Below are positions 35,863-44,924 of a DNA stretch of 64,000 nucleotides, piece after piece. A program made the position numbers and the translations under genes. Under the pieces are notes generated by a model that saw only the letters and a program-made list of their open reading frames with translations, did no database searches and was not told the origin of the DNA. Positions within the stretch are counted from its first letter, which is position 1, and every line of letters begins with the position of its first letter. This stretch comes from Jatrophihabitans endophyticus (GTDB lineage: Bacteria > Actinomycetota > Actinomycetes > Mycobacteriales > Jatrophihabitantaceae): the NCBI RefSeq assembly GCF_900129455.1, contig NZ_FQVU01000005.1:336734-400733 (forward strand), given 5' to 3'.

Positions 35863-37403
35863 CCGCCACCGCCGCCGGCGCGGCGGGTGTGCCCGCGCCC
35901 CGCATCGACCACCCCGGCCTCGCCGCCAAGCTGATGAGCGCGGACGACGCCGCCCGGCTGATCCCGCACGGCGCGCACATCGGCATGAGCGGCTTCACCG
36001 GTGCCGGGCATCCCAAGGAGGTCCCGGCCGCGCTGGCACGGCGCATCGCCGTCGCCCGCGAGGCCGGCGACCCGTTCACCGTCGGGCTGTGGACCGGCGC
36101 GTCCACCGCTCCCGAACTGGACGGCGCACTCGCCGCCGTCGACGGCGTCGACCTGCGCATGCCCTACCAGTCCGACCCGATCACCCGCGCGAAGATCAAC
36201 GCCGGGCAGATGGACTACGTCGACCTGCATCTGTCCCACGTCGCGCAGGCGGTGTGGGAGGGCTTCTTCGGCCCGGTCGACGTCGCCCTGGTCGAGGTCG
36301 CCGGGATCACCGCCGACGGCGACCTGATCCCGTCCTCGTCGGTCGGCAACAACAAGACCTGGCTCGACCTGGCCGACCGCGTGATCCTCGAGGTCAACTC
36401 CTGGCAACCGCCGGAGCTCGACGGCATGCACGACATCTACTACGGGACGGCGCTGCCGCCGAACCGGCGGCCGGTGCAGATCCTGCAGGCAGGCGATCGC
36501 ATCGGCGTGCCGCACTACCACTGCCCGCCCGAGAAGGTCGTCGCCGTCGTCGCGACCCACGAGCCCGACCGCACGACCACCTTCGCCCCGGTCGACGAGA
36601 CGTCCACCCGCATCGCCGAGCACCTGATCGACTTCCTCACCCACGAGGTCGAGCGGGGACGGTTGCCGCGCACGCTGCTGCCGATCCAGTCGGGTGTCGG
36701 CAACGTCGCCAATGCCGTGCTCGCCAACCTCGACGCCGCCGGGTTCGGCCCGCTGACGGCCTACACCGAAGTCATCCAGGACAGCATGCTGGCGCTGCTG
36801 CGTTCCGGGACGATCTCCACCGCCTCGGCCACCGCGCTCTCGCTCAGCGACGCCGGGCTCGCCGACTTCCTCGACAACCTCGGCGAGTACCGGCGCAGGA
36901 TCGTGCTGCGCTCGCAGGAGATCAGCAACCATCCCGAGGTGATCAGGCGACTGGGCTGCCTGGCGATGAACGGCATGATCGAGGCCGACATCTACGGCAA
37001 CGTCAACTCGACGCACGTGATGGGATCGGCGATCCAGAACGGCATCGGCGGCTCCGGCGACTTCGCCCGCAACTCCTACCTGTCGATGTTCCTCAGCCCG
37101 TCGACCGCGAAGCGTGGGGCGATCTCGACGATCGTGCCGATGGTCAGCCACGTCGACCACACCGAGCACGACGTCCACGTCATCGTCACCGAGCAGGGGC
37201 TCGCGGACCTGCGCGGGCTGGCGCCACGGCGCCGCGCGGCAAGGGTCATCGAACGCTGCGCGCACCCCGACTACCGCGACGCGTTGCAGGACTACGTCGA
37301 CCGGGCGGCCCGGCACGCGCCGGCGCGGCACACCCCCCACCTGCTCGACGAGGCGCTGGGCTGGCACGGCCGCTACCTGCGCACGTCCGACATGCGGGCG
37401 TGA
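35859..37403 (+). CDS. Acetyl-CoA hydrolase/succinyl-CoA:acetate CoA-transferase family
   Basis: A 514-residue CoA-transferase. The catalytic Glu is in AYTEVIQDSML, CoA-binding glycines are in QSGVGNVANAVL and GSGDFARNSYLSMF, and VTEQGLADLRGL is the C-terminal signature. It moves CoA between acetate and succinate (or hydrolyses acetyl-CoA), giving energy-neutral acetate handling under low oxygen. It is coupled to the CBS-BON gene by GTGA, so both are expressed together. Confidence 0.93.
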   Translation: MTATAAGAAGVPAPRIDHPGLAAKLMSADDAARLIPHGAHIGMSGFTGAGHPKEVPAALARRIAVAREAGDPFTVGLWTGASTAPELDGALAAVDGVDLRMPYQSDPITRAKINAGQMDYVDLHLSHVAQAVWEGFFGPVDVALVEVAGITADGDLIPSSSVGNNKTWLDLADRVILEVNSWQPPELDGMHDIYYGTALPPNRRPVQILQAGDRIGVPHYHCPPEKVVAVVATHEPDRTTTFAPVDETSTRIAEHLIDFLTHEVERGRLPRTLLPIQSGVGNVANAVLANLDAAGFGPLTAYTEVIQDSMLALLRSGTISTASATALSLSDAGLADFLDNLGEYRRRIVLRSQEISNHPEVIRRLGCLAMNGMIEADIYGNVNSTHVMGSAIQNGIGGSGDFARNSYLSMFLSPSTAKRGAISTIVPMVSHVDHTEHDVHVIVTEQGLADLRGLAPRRRAARVIERCAHPDYRDALQDYVDRAARHAPARHTPHLLDEALGWHGRYLRTSDMRA

Positions 37404-37456
37404 CCTGCTGCCGACACCGGCCCAGGACACTCGGGTCGTTTCTCACGGGAGCGGCT

Positions 37457-37470
37457 GGGACCTTCGACAC
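37457..37470. promoter_or_regulatory. DosR/DevR-like box upstream of the small membrane protein
   Basis: GGGACCTTCGACAC sits 93 bp before the start at 37563, with a weaker relative AGGACACTCGGGTC at 37424-37437. Two boxes about 33 bp apart in one promoter is a layout known for DosR-controlled genes. Confidence 0.4.
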
Positions 37471-37562
37471 GGGTCGAAAAACCTTGTGGGGCCGAGGATT
37501 CGAGACACAGGACGGCCTCCAGCAGCGGGGGCCGTCCCCTCAAGACCGAGGAGTCTCCCGCG

Positions 37563-38147
37563 ATGCGCCGCAAGAGTTTCGACCGACTGATCAGTGTCAT
37601 CGGTCTCCTGCTGACCGCCATCCTGATCGTCGCCGGCGGCCTGCTCACCTGGGCTCACAACTTCGTGGGCGACCAGGTGCACGACCAGCTGGCCGCCCAG
37701 CAGATCTACTTCCCGCCCAAGGGCAGCGATGCGACAAAGGGCGACGAGTTCGCCCCGATGCGGCAGTACGCCGGCCAGCAGCTGACCACCGGTGAGCAGG
37801 CCGAGACCTACGCCGACCACTTCATCCGGGTGCACCTGAACGAGATCGCCGGGGGCAAGACCTACGCGCAGCTGTCGAGTGCGGCGCAGAAGGACCCGAC
37901 CGACACCAAGCTCGCCGGCCAGGTCGAGACCATGTTCAAGGGCGAGACGCTGCGCGGCCTGCTGCTCAACGCCTACGCGTTCGGCAAGATGGGCAGCATC
38001 GCCGGGATCGCCGCCATCGCCGCGTTCGTCGGTGCCGCGATCATGCTGGTGCTCTCCGCGCTCGGTCTCTGGCACGCGGGCCGGGTGAAGGAGTCCGACA
38101 CCGTCTTCGCCGGCCACCGCGCCACCGCACCGCCGGCCGAGGCGTAG
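37563..38147 (+). CDS. Two-TM membrane protein of unknown function
   Basis: A 194-residue protein. A basic N-terminus (RRKSFDR) precedes a membrane segment at about 10-31 (LISVIGLLLTAILIVAGGLL). An extracytoplasmic region of about 110 residues follows, with QQIYFPPKGSDAT and KTYAQLSSAAQ. A second membrane segment lies at about 150-172 (GIAAIAAFVGAAIMLVLSALG). The shape is of a small actinobacterial membrane protein; no enzyme motif is visible. It has its own promoter region with DosR-like boxes and is followed by a strong terminator. Confidence 0.8.
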   Translation: MRRKSFDRLISVIGLLLTAILIVAGGLLTWAHNFVGDQVHDQLAAQQIYFPPKGSDATKGDEFAPMRQYAGQQLTTGEQAETYADHFIRVHLNEIAGGKTYAQLSSAAQKDPTDTKLAGQVETMFKGETLRGLLLNAYAFGKMGSIAGIAAIAAFVGAAIMLVLSALGLWHAGRVKESDTVFAGHRATAPPAEA

Positions 38148-38166
38148 GCCCGCACCGCACGACGCA

Positions 38167-38202
38167 CCGATCGCCCGCAGCCGCCCGGCTGCGGGCGATC
38201 GG
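38167..38202 (+). terminator. Strong terminator hairpin
   Basis: CCGATCGCCCGCAGCCG (38167-38183) pairs perfectly with 38186-38202, giving a stem of 16 usable base pairs with a tetraloop. There is no T-tract. Located 19 bp after the membrane-protein stop and before the convergent PPOX gene, it could end transcription in both directions. Confidence 0.8.
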
Positions 38203-38284
38203 CGTCCCGGCGAGGAAGGCGGTGTGGAAGCGGCGTCACGAGCGCTGCATGCGGCCCGCGGTCAGGACGTCGCGTGGACGGCGA

Positions 38285-38755
38285 TCACTCCGGTGACGAG
38301 TGCGGGGCACCGGACAGGAAGTGCGTCCAGTGCGCGGGCTCGGCCGCACGGAACCGGCGACCGGTGACGTCGCCGGGGGTGATGCGTACGAAGCAGTTCT
38401 TCGGTGAGTCGTGCCAGGGGAAGAGCGGGAGCTCGAACGTGTCGAGCGTGGCCTGCAGACCACCGATCTCGGTCGCGCGGCCGCGGAGCACGACGCTCCA
38501 GACCATGGCGCTCGCGCCCTGCCGTGCCCCGTCGACGCCGTCGGCCTCGACGGCGACCGTCTCGGTGCCGAGCGCGGCCACGAGCTTGCTGCCGGCGGCG
38601 GTGCGGAAGACGACGGTCCCGTCGTCGACCACGTAGTTGACGGGGAAGATGTCGGCGCCCCGGTCGGTCGCGACGGCGAGCCGACCCACCGTGGTCGTCC
38701 GCAGCAGCGCCCAGCACGTGGCCGGGTCGAGCTGCTCGATGCGGTCGGTGTCCAC
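38285..38755 (-). CDS. Pyridoxamine 5'-phosphate oxidase-type flavoprotein
   Basis: A 156-residue split-barrel protein of the PPOX/F420-FMN class. TTTVGRLAVATDRGADIFPVNYVVDDGTVVFRTAAGSKL (start and end most typical) gives the cofactor-binding core, and MVWSVVLRGRATEIGG follows. The flavin or F420 preference and substrate are unknown. The GTG start at 38755 lies 59 bp from a GGGACCTTGGACC element. Similar small flavoproteins occur in actinobacterial dormancy regulons. Confidence 0.85.
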   Translation of the reverse strand: MDTDRIEQLDPATCWALLRTTTVGRLAVATDRGADIFPVNYVVDDGTVVFRTAAGSKLVAALGTETVAVEADGVDGARQGASAMVWSVVLRGRATEIGGLQATLDTFELPLFPWHDSPKNCFVRITPGDVTGRRFRAAEPAHWTHFLSGAPHSSPE

Positions 38756-38813
38756 GTGTCCAGGATTGGTCGGTCGGTCCCGATTCGACAGCGCCGTCGG
38801 TCACCCCCGGACC

Positions 38814-38827
38814 GGGACCTTGGACCT
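38814..38827. promoter_or_regulatory. DosR/DevR-like box upstream of the PPOX gene
   Basis: GGGACCTTGGACCT lies 59 bp before the GTG of the PPOX gene, in the 173-bp region shared with the divergent LacI gene. It matches the elements at 37457 and 35140 in 9-11 of 14 positions. Confidence 0.4.
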
Positions 38828-38928
38828 ACCCGTCATCGGTTCGGCGCTCGCCGGAGGCACGCTTTTCGTGATAGACGATCATCCGTGCCGAATGCCCCGG
38901 ACACAGGCGCCACGCGAGGCGACGGCCG

Positions 38929-39954
38929 ATGACCAAGCTGACCATCCGCGACATCGCCCGCGCCGCCGGCGTGTCGACGGCGACCGTCTCGCGCGCCCTG
39001 CGCGGCATGGACAACGTCGACACGCGGACGCGCGAGCACGTGCTGGCGGTGGCGCGCCGACTGGACTACTCGGTCTCGCCGTCGGCGTCGCGGCTCGCCA
39101 CCGGCCGGTCGGGCACGATCGGGATCGTCACGCCCTTCGTCGGGCGGTGGTACTTCACCGAGCTGTTCGCGGGCATCGAGGCGGCGCTCGCGCCGCACGA
39201 CCTCGACCTGCTGATCCACACCACGGAGGAGCCCGCGGGCACCGTCCCGGTGACCGAGGCGCACGTCCGCCTGCGTCGACGCGTCGACGGCGCCATCGTG
39301 ATCGGCCTCGGCCCCGGCAGCCGCGAGCTGGCCCACCTGGCCGCGAGCGGCATCCCCCTCGTGCTGGTGGGGGCGGAGGTCGCGGGCATCACCAGCGTCG
39401 CGATCGACGACCGCGCCGCGGCGGCCGTGGCCGTGAGCCACCTCGCCGATCTCGGCCACCGGCGTATCGGGCTCATCTCCGGACGGCCGCTGCCCACGCC
39501 GTTCCTCCCGGAGAACGACCGGCTGGCCGGCTACCTGGACGTGCTGCGTGCGCGGCGGCTGCCCCATCCGCGCACGCATCGCCGCGTCGGCGGCTTCACC
39601 GTCTCGGGCGGCGCGCGGGCCATGGCGGGGCTGCTCGACGTCGAGCCGAGGGTCACCGCGGTCTTCTCGATGTCCGACGAGATGGCCTACGGCGCCCTGC
39701 ACGTGATGCGGCGCGCCGGGGTCCGCGCGAGCGGCGCCCGGGACGCGGGCGACATCGCGGTGGTCGGCTTCGACGGTCACGACCTCGCCGACGTCTTCGA
39801 CCTGACGACGGTCGAGCAGCCGGTGCGCCGGCTCGGGAAGCTGGCGATGGAGCTGCTGATGCGGCAGCTGCAGGGCGACCGCCCCAGCAGCATCGTGGTG
39901 CCGACGACGCTGCGTGTACGCGCGTCCACCGACGGAAACGTTGCGAACGAGTAA
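38929..39954 (+). CDS. LacI family transcriptional regulator
   Basis: A 341-residue repressor. The HTH TIRDIARAAGVSTATVSRALRG and hinge helix SPSASRLATGRSGTIG (residues about 4-60) precede a periplasmic-binding-protein-like core ending GDIAVVGFDGHDLADVFDLTTVEQP. It controls the downstream sugar importer and beta-glucosidase; a perfect palindrome of LacI type lies between it and the binding-protein gene. The likely effector is an oligosaccharide such as a beta-glucoside, inferred from the GH1 gene. Confidence 0.95.
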   Translation: MTKLTIRDIARAAGVSTATVSRALRGMDNVDTRTREHVLAVARRLDYSVSPSASRLATGRSGTIGIVTPFVGRWYFTELFAGIEAALAPHDLDLLIHTTEEPAGTVPVTEAHVRLRRRVDGAIVIGLGPGSRELAHLAASGIPLVLVGAEVAGITSVAIDDRAAAAVAVSHLADLGHRRIGLISGRPLPTPFLPENDRLAGYLDVLRARRLPHPRTHRRVGGFTVSGGARAMAGLLDVEPRVTAVFSMSDEMAYGALHVMRRAGVRASGARDAGDIAVVGFDGHDLADVFDLTTVEQPVRRLGKLAMELLMRQLQGDRPSSIVVPTTLRVRASTDGNVANE

Positions 39955-40011
39955 CGGACATCTTTCGGCCCTTCCGACCCGGTCGTGAGCTGTGCCACTG
40001 TCTCGCCAGCA

Positions 40012-40033
40012 GTGATGTAACCGGTTACATCAC
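40012..40033. promoter_or_regulatory. LacI-type operator, 22-bp perfect palindrome
   Basis: GTGATGTAACC and its exact reverse complement abut at 40022/40023 with the CG-centred core TAACCGGTTA typical of LacI-family operators. It ends 17 bp before the ATG at 40051, well placed to block transcription. Confidence 0.85.
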
Positions 40034-40050
40034 GTGAGCCGGAGGTCGGG

Positions 40051-41418
40051 ATGGGACGTCGTCTAGGGAGAACAGCGGGCTCGGTCGTCGCGTTGACCGG
40101 GGTCGTGGCGTTGGCTGCGGGATGTTCGAGCAGCAGCGACAGCAAGGGGGACGCCGACGCGAAGCAGACGAAGCTCACGGGCGCCTGCGCGCCGTACCAG
40201 GCCTACGCGGGTCACAAGGGCAAGACCGTGACCATGTTCGGGTCGATCCTCAGTCCCGAGTCGAACTCGCTGGACAAGTCCTGGGCCACGTTCGAGAAGT
40301 GCACGGGCATCACCATCAAGTACACCGGCTCGAACACCTTCGAGTCCGACCTGCCGGTGAAGGTGAACGGCGGCAACGCGCCGAACCTCGCGATCATCCC
40401 GCAGCCCGGCCTGCTGACCCAGATGGTGCTCACCGGCAAGGTCAAGGAACCGCCGGCGCAGACGGTGAAGAACGTGGCGAACTGGAACGCCGCGTGGAAG
40501 ACCTACGGCAGTGTCGGCGGCAAGTTCTACGCCGCGCCGATGAGCTCGAACATGAAGTCGCTGGTCTGGTACTCGCCGAAGTACTTCGCCGCGCACAAGT
40601 ACACGGTGCCCACCACGTGGAACGACCTCATGTCGCTGTCGGAGAAGATCGCCAAGGACAACAACGGCGCCAAGCCGTGGTGCGGCGGCATCAACTCGGG
40701 CACCGCGAGCGGCTGGCCGGCCACCGACTGGCTCGAGGAGGCCGTGCTCGGCTCCTACGGCGGTGACGTCTACGACCAGTGGATCAGCCACAAGATCAAG
40801 TTCAGCGACCCGAAGATCGTCGCCGCCCTCAACACCGTCGCGAAGTACATGCACAACTCGGCGTGGGTCAACGGCGGCTACGGCGGCGTGCAGTCGATCG
40901 CGACCACCACGTTCCAGAACGCGGGCCTGCCGATCCTGAAGCAGAAGTGCGCGATGCTGCAGCAGGCGTCCTTCTACGAGGCGCAGTGGCCCAAGGGCAC
41001 CACGGTGACCCCGTCGGGCGACGCCTTCGCGTTCTACCTGCCCGCGGTCAACCCGTCGGTCAAGACGCCGGTCGAGGGCGGCGGCGAGTTCGTCGCGGCG
41101 TTCTCGGACGACCCGGCCGTGCAGGCCGTGCAGAACTACGTGTCGAGCCCGGAGTGGGCGAGCAGCCGCATCAAGGTCGCCCCGGGCTGGGTCTCGGCCA
41201 ACGAGAAGGTCGACCAGAGCCTGTACTCCGACCCGGTCGACAAGCTGTCGGCGAAGTACCTCGCCGACCCGAACGCCACGTTCCGCTTCGACGCCTCGGA
41301 CGCCATGCCGGCCGCCGTGGGCTCGGGGTCGCTGTGGAAGGCCATGGTGCAGTGGTTCTCCCAGGGCACCTCGGTGACGGCCGTGGCCAAGCAGATCGAC
41401 GACTCCTGGCCCAAGTAG
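40051..41418 (+). CDS. Sugar ABC transporter substrate-binding lipoprotein (family 1)
   Basis: A 455-residue lipoprotein. The signal peptide (GRRLGRTAGSVV, hydrophobic core) ends in the lipobox ALAAGC followed by a Ser-rich linker. The mature part has TVTMFGSI, FEKCTGITIKYTGS and PNLAIIPQPGLL, as in AglE-like alpha/beta-glucoside binding proteins. It delivers oligosaccharides to the permeases at 41528-43575. The gene follows the LacI operator and is separated from the permeases by a strong hairpin that should raise its relative mRNA level. Confidence 0.92.
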   Translation: MGRRLGRTAGSVVALTGVVALAAGCSSSSDSKGDADAKQTKLTGACAPYQAYAGHKGKTVTMFGSILSPESNSLDKSWATFEKCTGITIKYTGSNTFESDLPVKVNGGNAPNLAIIPQPGLLTQMVLTGKVKEPPAQTVKNVANWNAAWKTYGSVGGKFYAAPMSSNMKSLVWYSPKYFAAHKYTVPTTWNDLMSLSEKIAKDNNGAKPWCGGINSGTASGWPATDWLEEAVLGSYGGDVYDQWISHKIKFSDPKIVAALNTVAKYMHNSAWVNGGYGGVQSIATTTFQNAGLPILKQKCAMLQQASFYEAQWPKGTTVTPSGDAFAFYLPAVNPSVKTPVEGGGEFVAAFSDDPAVQAVQNYVSSPEWASSRIKVAPGWVSANEKVDQSLYSDPVDKLSAKYLADPNATFRFDASDAMPAAVGSGSLWKAMVQWFSQGTSVTAVAKQIDDSWPK

Positions 41419-41447
41419 GCCTCGTCGAGCAGGGATCCACACGGGGG

Positions 41448-41475
41448 GCGGCCGCGGGCGAAGACCCGCGGCCGC
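41448..41475 (+). terminator. Intercistronic hairpin (attenuator/stabiliser)
   Basis: GCGGCCGCGGG and CCCGCGGCCGC form an exact 11-bp stem with the loop CGAAGA. It lies 30 bp after the binding-protein stop. Such hairpins between binding-protein and permease genes give partial termination or 3' protection. Confidence 0.65.
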
Positions 41476-41527
41476 ACCCGTCCCCTCCGCACCGTTCGTC
41501 CGTCGGAGAAACGGAGTACGCGGCATC

Positions 41528-42595
41528 GTGCACGCATCCACGGTCATCCTCGCCAGCACGGCCTCGCAGGCCGGTGGCAAGCTCTTCGGCGTCATCGCCA
41601 CCGTCACGATCTTCGTGGCCATCCTGCTGGCGATCTTCGCCGTCGCAGGCAGGGTCACCGGTCGGCTCGAACGGCCGCTCGCACTCGTCATCCTCGTCGC
41701 GCCGGCGGTCCTGCTGTCGCTCGCCGGTCTCGTCGTCCCGGCGATCAAGACGATCGCCACCAGCTTCACCAACGAGCAGGCCGCGGGGCAGAAGTTCAAG
41801 CTCGTCGACGGCAAGCTGGTCGAGTACAAGACCCAGTTCATCGGGCTCGACAACTACACCTTCGACTTCACCGACTCCGAGACGCTGCACACGCTGCTGC
41901 GCACGGTGCTGTGGGTGGTGATCGTCCCCATCGTCACGGTCGCGATCGGGTTGCTGCTGGCCCTGCTGATGGACCGCATGAAGCGGCCCGGCTTCGCCAA
42001 GACCGTGATCTTCCTGCCGACGGCGATCTCGTTCGTCGGCGCGTCGCTCATCTGGGCGCTCGTGTACGACGCGCCCGTCTACGAGCAGGACGGCTCGCCG
42101 GGCACGCAGACCGGGCTGCTGAGCAAGCTCGCGATCGCCGTCGGCTGGAAGCACCCGCCGAACTGGCTGCTCGACACCACCATCAACACCTACCTGCTGA
42201 TGCTGATCCTCATCTGGATCGAGGTCGGCTTCGCCATGGTCGTGCTCGGCGCGGCGCTCAAGGCCATCCCCGACGAGATCATCGAGGCCGCCCGGCTCGA
42301 CGGCGCGCACGGCGCGACGCTGTTCCGCACCGTGCAGATCCCGATGATCCGCAACACGCTGGTCGTGGTGGCCACGACGGTGACCATCGCCGCGCTGAAG
42401 ATCTTCGACATCGTCTTCACGGTCAGCGGCGGCAACAACGACACCGACGTCCTGGCCAACAAGATGTACACCGACCTGTTCGTCACCAACCAGACCGGCC
42501 GCGGCTCGTCGCTCGCCGTCATCCTGTTCCTCTGCGTCGTCCCGCTCGTCGCCTACAACGTGGTGCAGATGCGCCGGGAGAGGGCTCGTCGATGA
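41528..42595 (+). CDS. Sugar ABC transporter permease, AglF/MalF-like
   Basis: A 355-residue permease. Hydrophobic segments include an extra N-terminal pair before LALVILVAPAVLLSLAG. The coupling loop EIIEAARLDGAHGATLFRTVQIP is canonical for carbohydrate permeases of the MalF/AglF group. A large extracytoplasmic insert (GLLSKLAIAVGWKHPPNW region) is visible. The start is GTG at 41528 after GGAG. Its stop overlaps the next ATG. Confidence 0.93.
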   Translation: MHASTVILASTASQAGGKLFGVIATVTIFVAILLAIFAVAGRVTGRLERPLALVILVAPAVLLSLAGLVVPAIKTIATSFTNEQAAGQKFKLVDGKLVEYKTQFIGLDNYTFDFTDSETLHTLLRTVLWVVIVPIVTVAIGLLLALLMDRMKRPGFAKTVIFLPTAISFVGASLIWALVYDAPVYEQDGSPGTQTGLLSKLAIAVGWKHPPNWLLDTTINTYLLMLILIWIEVGFAMVVLGAALKAIPDEIIEAARLDGAHGATLFRTVQIPMIRNTLVVVATTVTIAALKIFDIVFTVSGGNNDTDVLANKMYTDLFVTNQTGRGSSLAVILFLCVVPLVAYNVVQMRRERARR

Positions 42596-43575
42596 CCACG
42601 TCCAATCCGCCGATCCTGCCTACCGAGGTGGCCGGCCCCGAGTCGCCGACGAGCGACCGGCACGAGAAGCTCGCCGGGCCCGAGGCGACCCGCGCGGTGC
42701 GCAAGGCCTTCAGCCACCCGCTCGCCTCGCTCGTCATCACGGTCCTGACGATCGTGTGGGCCATCCCGCTCGTCGGCTTCTTCATCAACTCCTTCCGCGA
42801 CAAGGAGGCGGTGGGCAGCACCGGGTGGTGGACGTGGTTCACCGACCTCGGCTCGTCCACGCTGTCCAACTACGACGCGGTGCTCTCCGGCGACGGCGGC
42901 CTCACGCTGCCGCTGGTCAACTCGCTGGCCATCACCATCCCGGCGACGATCATCCCGATCTTCCTGGCCGCCATGGCCGCGTACGCGCTGGCGTGGATGC
43001 GCTTCCGCGGCAGCAACTTCATCTTCTTCACGATCTTCGCGCTGCAGGTGGTGCCGCTGCAGATGGCCCTCGTGCCGCTGCAGAAGTACTTCAACTCGGG
43101 TGTCCAGATCGGCGGCGTCACCCTGCTGCCGAGCTTCGGGCTGAAGGGCACGCTCGCCGAGATCTGGCTGACCCACACGATGTTCTCGATGCCGCTCGCC
43201 GTGTTCCTGCTGCACAACTTCATCGCGCAGCTGCCCGGTGAGCTGATCGAGGCGGCACGGGTGGACGGCGCGAGCCACCTGCGCATCTTCCGCTCCGTCG
43301 TGCTGCCGCTGTCGATGCCGGCCGTGGCGTCGTTCGGAATCTTCCAGTTCCTGTGGGTGTGGAACGACCTGCTCGTCGCCAAGACGTTCGGCGGGTCGGA
43401 CGCGTCCTCGCAGCCGGTCACCGCGCGCATCCAGAACCTCGCCGGCAACTTCGGGTCGCACCAGGAGCTGCTGGCGCCCGCGGGCTTCCTCGCCATCGTC
43501 ATCCCGCTCGCCGTCTTCCTCGGCCTGCAGCGATTCTTCGTCCGTGGCCTGCTCGCCGGCAGCGTGAAGGGGTGA
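42592..43575 (+). CDS. Sugar ABC transporter permease, AglG/MalG-like
   Basis: A 327-residue partner permease. A hydrophilic leader of about 40 residues precedes six membrane segments. VPLQMALVPLQKYF and the coupling loop ELIEAARVDGASHLRIFRSVVLP are canonical for MalG/AglG proteins. No ATPase gene is present; like many actinobacterial sugar importers it probably uses a shared MsiK-type ATPase encoded elsewhere. Confidence 0.94.
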   Translation: MTTSNPPILPTEVAGPESPTSDRHEKLAGPEATRAVRKAFSHPLASLVITVLTIVWAIPLVGFFINSFRDKEAVGSTGWWTWFTDLGSSTLSNYDAVLSGDGGLTLPLVNSLAITIPATIIPIFLAAMAAYALAWMRFRGSNFIFFTIFALQVVPLQMALVPLQKYFNSGVQIGGVTLLPSFGLKGTLAEIWLTHTMFSMPLAVFLLHNFIAQLPGELIEAARVDGASHLRIFRSVVLPLSMPAVASFGIFQFLWVWNDLLVAKTFGGSDASSQPVTARIQNLAGNFGSHQELLAPAGFLAIVIPLAVFLGLQRFFVRGLLAGSVKG

Positions 43576-44924
43576 GGCGGCTGCCCGACGGGTTCCGGCT
43601 CGGTGCCGCGACGGCGGCGTACCAGATCGAGGGTGCGGTGTCCGAGGACGGCCGGGGCCGCTCGATCTGGGACACGTTCAGCGAGACCCCGGGTGCCGTG
43701 CTCGGCGGCGACACCGGCGCAGTCGCGTGCGACCACTACCACCGCGTCGACCAGGACCTCGACCTCGCTGCGCGCATCGGCCTGCACGACTACCGGTTCT
43801 CCATCGCGTGGTCGCGGGTGCTGCCGTCGGGCGCCGGCGCCGTCAACCCTGCCGGGCTCGACTTCTACTCACGGCTCGTCGACGGCGTGCTCGCCCGCGG
43901 CATCCGGCCGGTGGTGACGCTCTACCACTGGGACCTGCCGCAGGCGTTGCAGGACGTCGGCGGCTGGACCGCGCGCGACACGAGCGCGCGGTTCGCCGAC
44001 TACGCCGCCCTCGTGGCCGGCGCGCTCGGCGACCGGGTCGAGGTGTTCACCACCCTCAACGAACCGTGGTGCTCGGCGTTCCTCGGGCACGCGAGCGGGG
44101 CGCACGCGCCGGGCGTGCAGGACGCCGCCACCGCCTACGAGGTCGCCCACCACCTGCTGTTGGCGCACGGACTGGCGGTGCCGGCGCTGCGCTCGACGCT
44201 GCCCGCCGGTCGGCAGGTGTCCATCACGCTGAACACGGTCAACACCCGGCCGGCGAGCGACTCGGCCGAGGACCGCCGCGCGGCCCGCGACGCCGAGCTC
44301 GCGCAGAACCAGGTGTTCCTCGAACCGCTGCTCACCGGGCAGCTGCACCCCGAGCTCGTCGAGCGCACGAAGCTGGTCACGGACTGGGGTTTCGTCCACG
44401 ACGGTGACCTGCGGGCCATCCGCGCCCCGCTCGACTTCCTGGGCATCAACTACTACAACCCGCACCTCGTGTCGGCGTCGCGCGTCGACGGAGCGCAGGC
44501 GTGGCCCGGTGTGGCCGACGCGTGGGTGGTGCCGGAGCCGGCGCCGGTCACCGGCATGGGGTGGCCGGTGCGGCCGGAGACGTTCACCGAGATGCTGGTC
44601 GCCCTGGACGCCGACTACCCGGGCACCACGTTCGTGATCACCGAGAACGGCGCCGCCTACCCGGACACGGTCACCGCCGAGGGTGTGGCGGACGACGACC
44701 GCGTCGCCTATCTGCGCGGGCACCTGGGTGCGGTCCTGGACGCGGTGGATGCGGGGGTCGACGTCCGCGGGTACTACGCCTGGTCGCTGCTGGACAACTT
44801 CGAGTGGGCGTGGGGGTACAGCCAGCGTTTCGGGCTGATCCACGTCGACTACGCCACGCAGGAGCGCCGGCTCAAGCGCTCGGCCGAGGTCTACGCCGAC
44901 ATCATCGGCGCGCACGCCCTGTGA
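43572..44924 (+). CDS. Beta-glucosidase, glycoside hydrolase family 1
   Basis: A 450-residue GH1 enzyme. The N-terminal FRLGAATAAYQIEGA and IWDTFSETPG are diagnostic. The acid/base Glu is in FTTLNEPWC, the nucleophile Glu in FVITENGAAYPD, and GYYAWSLLDNFEWAWGY gives the aglycone-site Trp/Glu residues. It has no signal peptide, so it hydrolyses imported beta-glucosides such as cello-oligosaccharides in the cytoplasm. GTG at 43572 overlaps the permease stop. Confidence 0.96.
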   Translation: MRRLPDGFRLGAATAAYQIEGAVSEDGRGRSIWDTFSETPGAVLGGDTGAVACDHYHRVDQDLDLAARIGLHDYRFSIAWSRVLPSGAGAVNPAGLDFYSRLVDGVLARGIRPVVTLYHWDLPQALQDVGGWTARDTSARFADYAALVAGALGDRVEVFTTLNEPWCSAFLGHASGAHAPGVQDAATAYEVAHHLLLAHGLAVPALRSTLPAGRQVSITLNTVNTRPASDSAEDRRAARDAELAQNQVFLEPLLTGQLHPELVERTKLVTDWGFVHDGDLRAIRAPLDFLGINYYNPHLVSASRVDGAQAWPGVADAWVVPEPAPVTGMGWPVRPETFTEMLVALDADYPGTTFVITENGAAYPDTVTAEGVADDDRVAYLRGHLGAVLDAVDAGVDVRGYYAWSLLDNFEWAWGYSQRFGLIHVDYATQERRLKRSAEVYADIIGAHAL

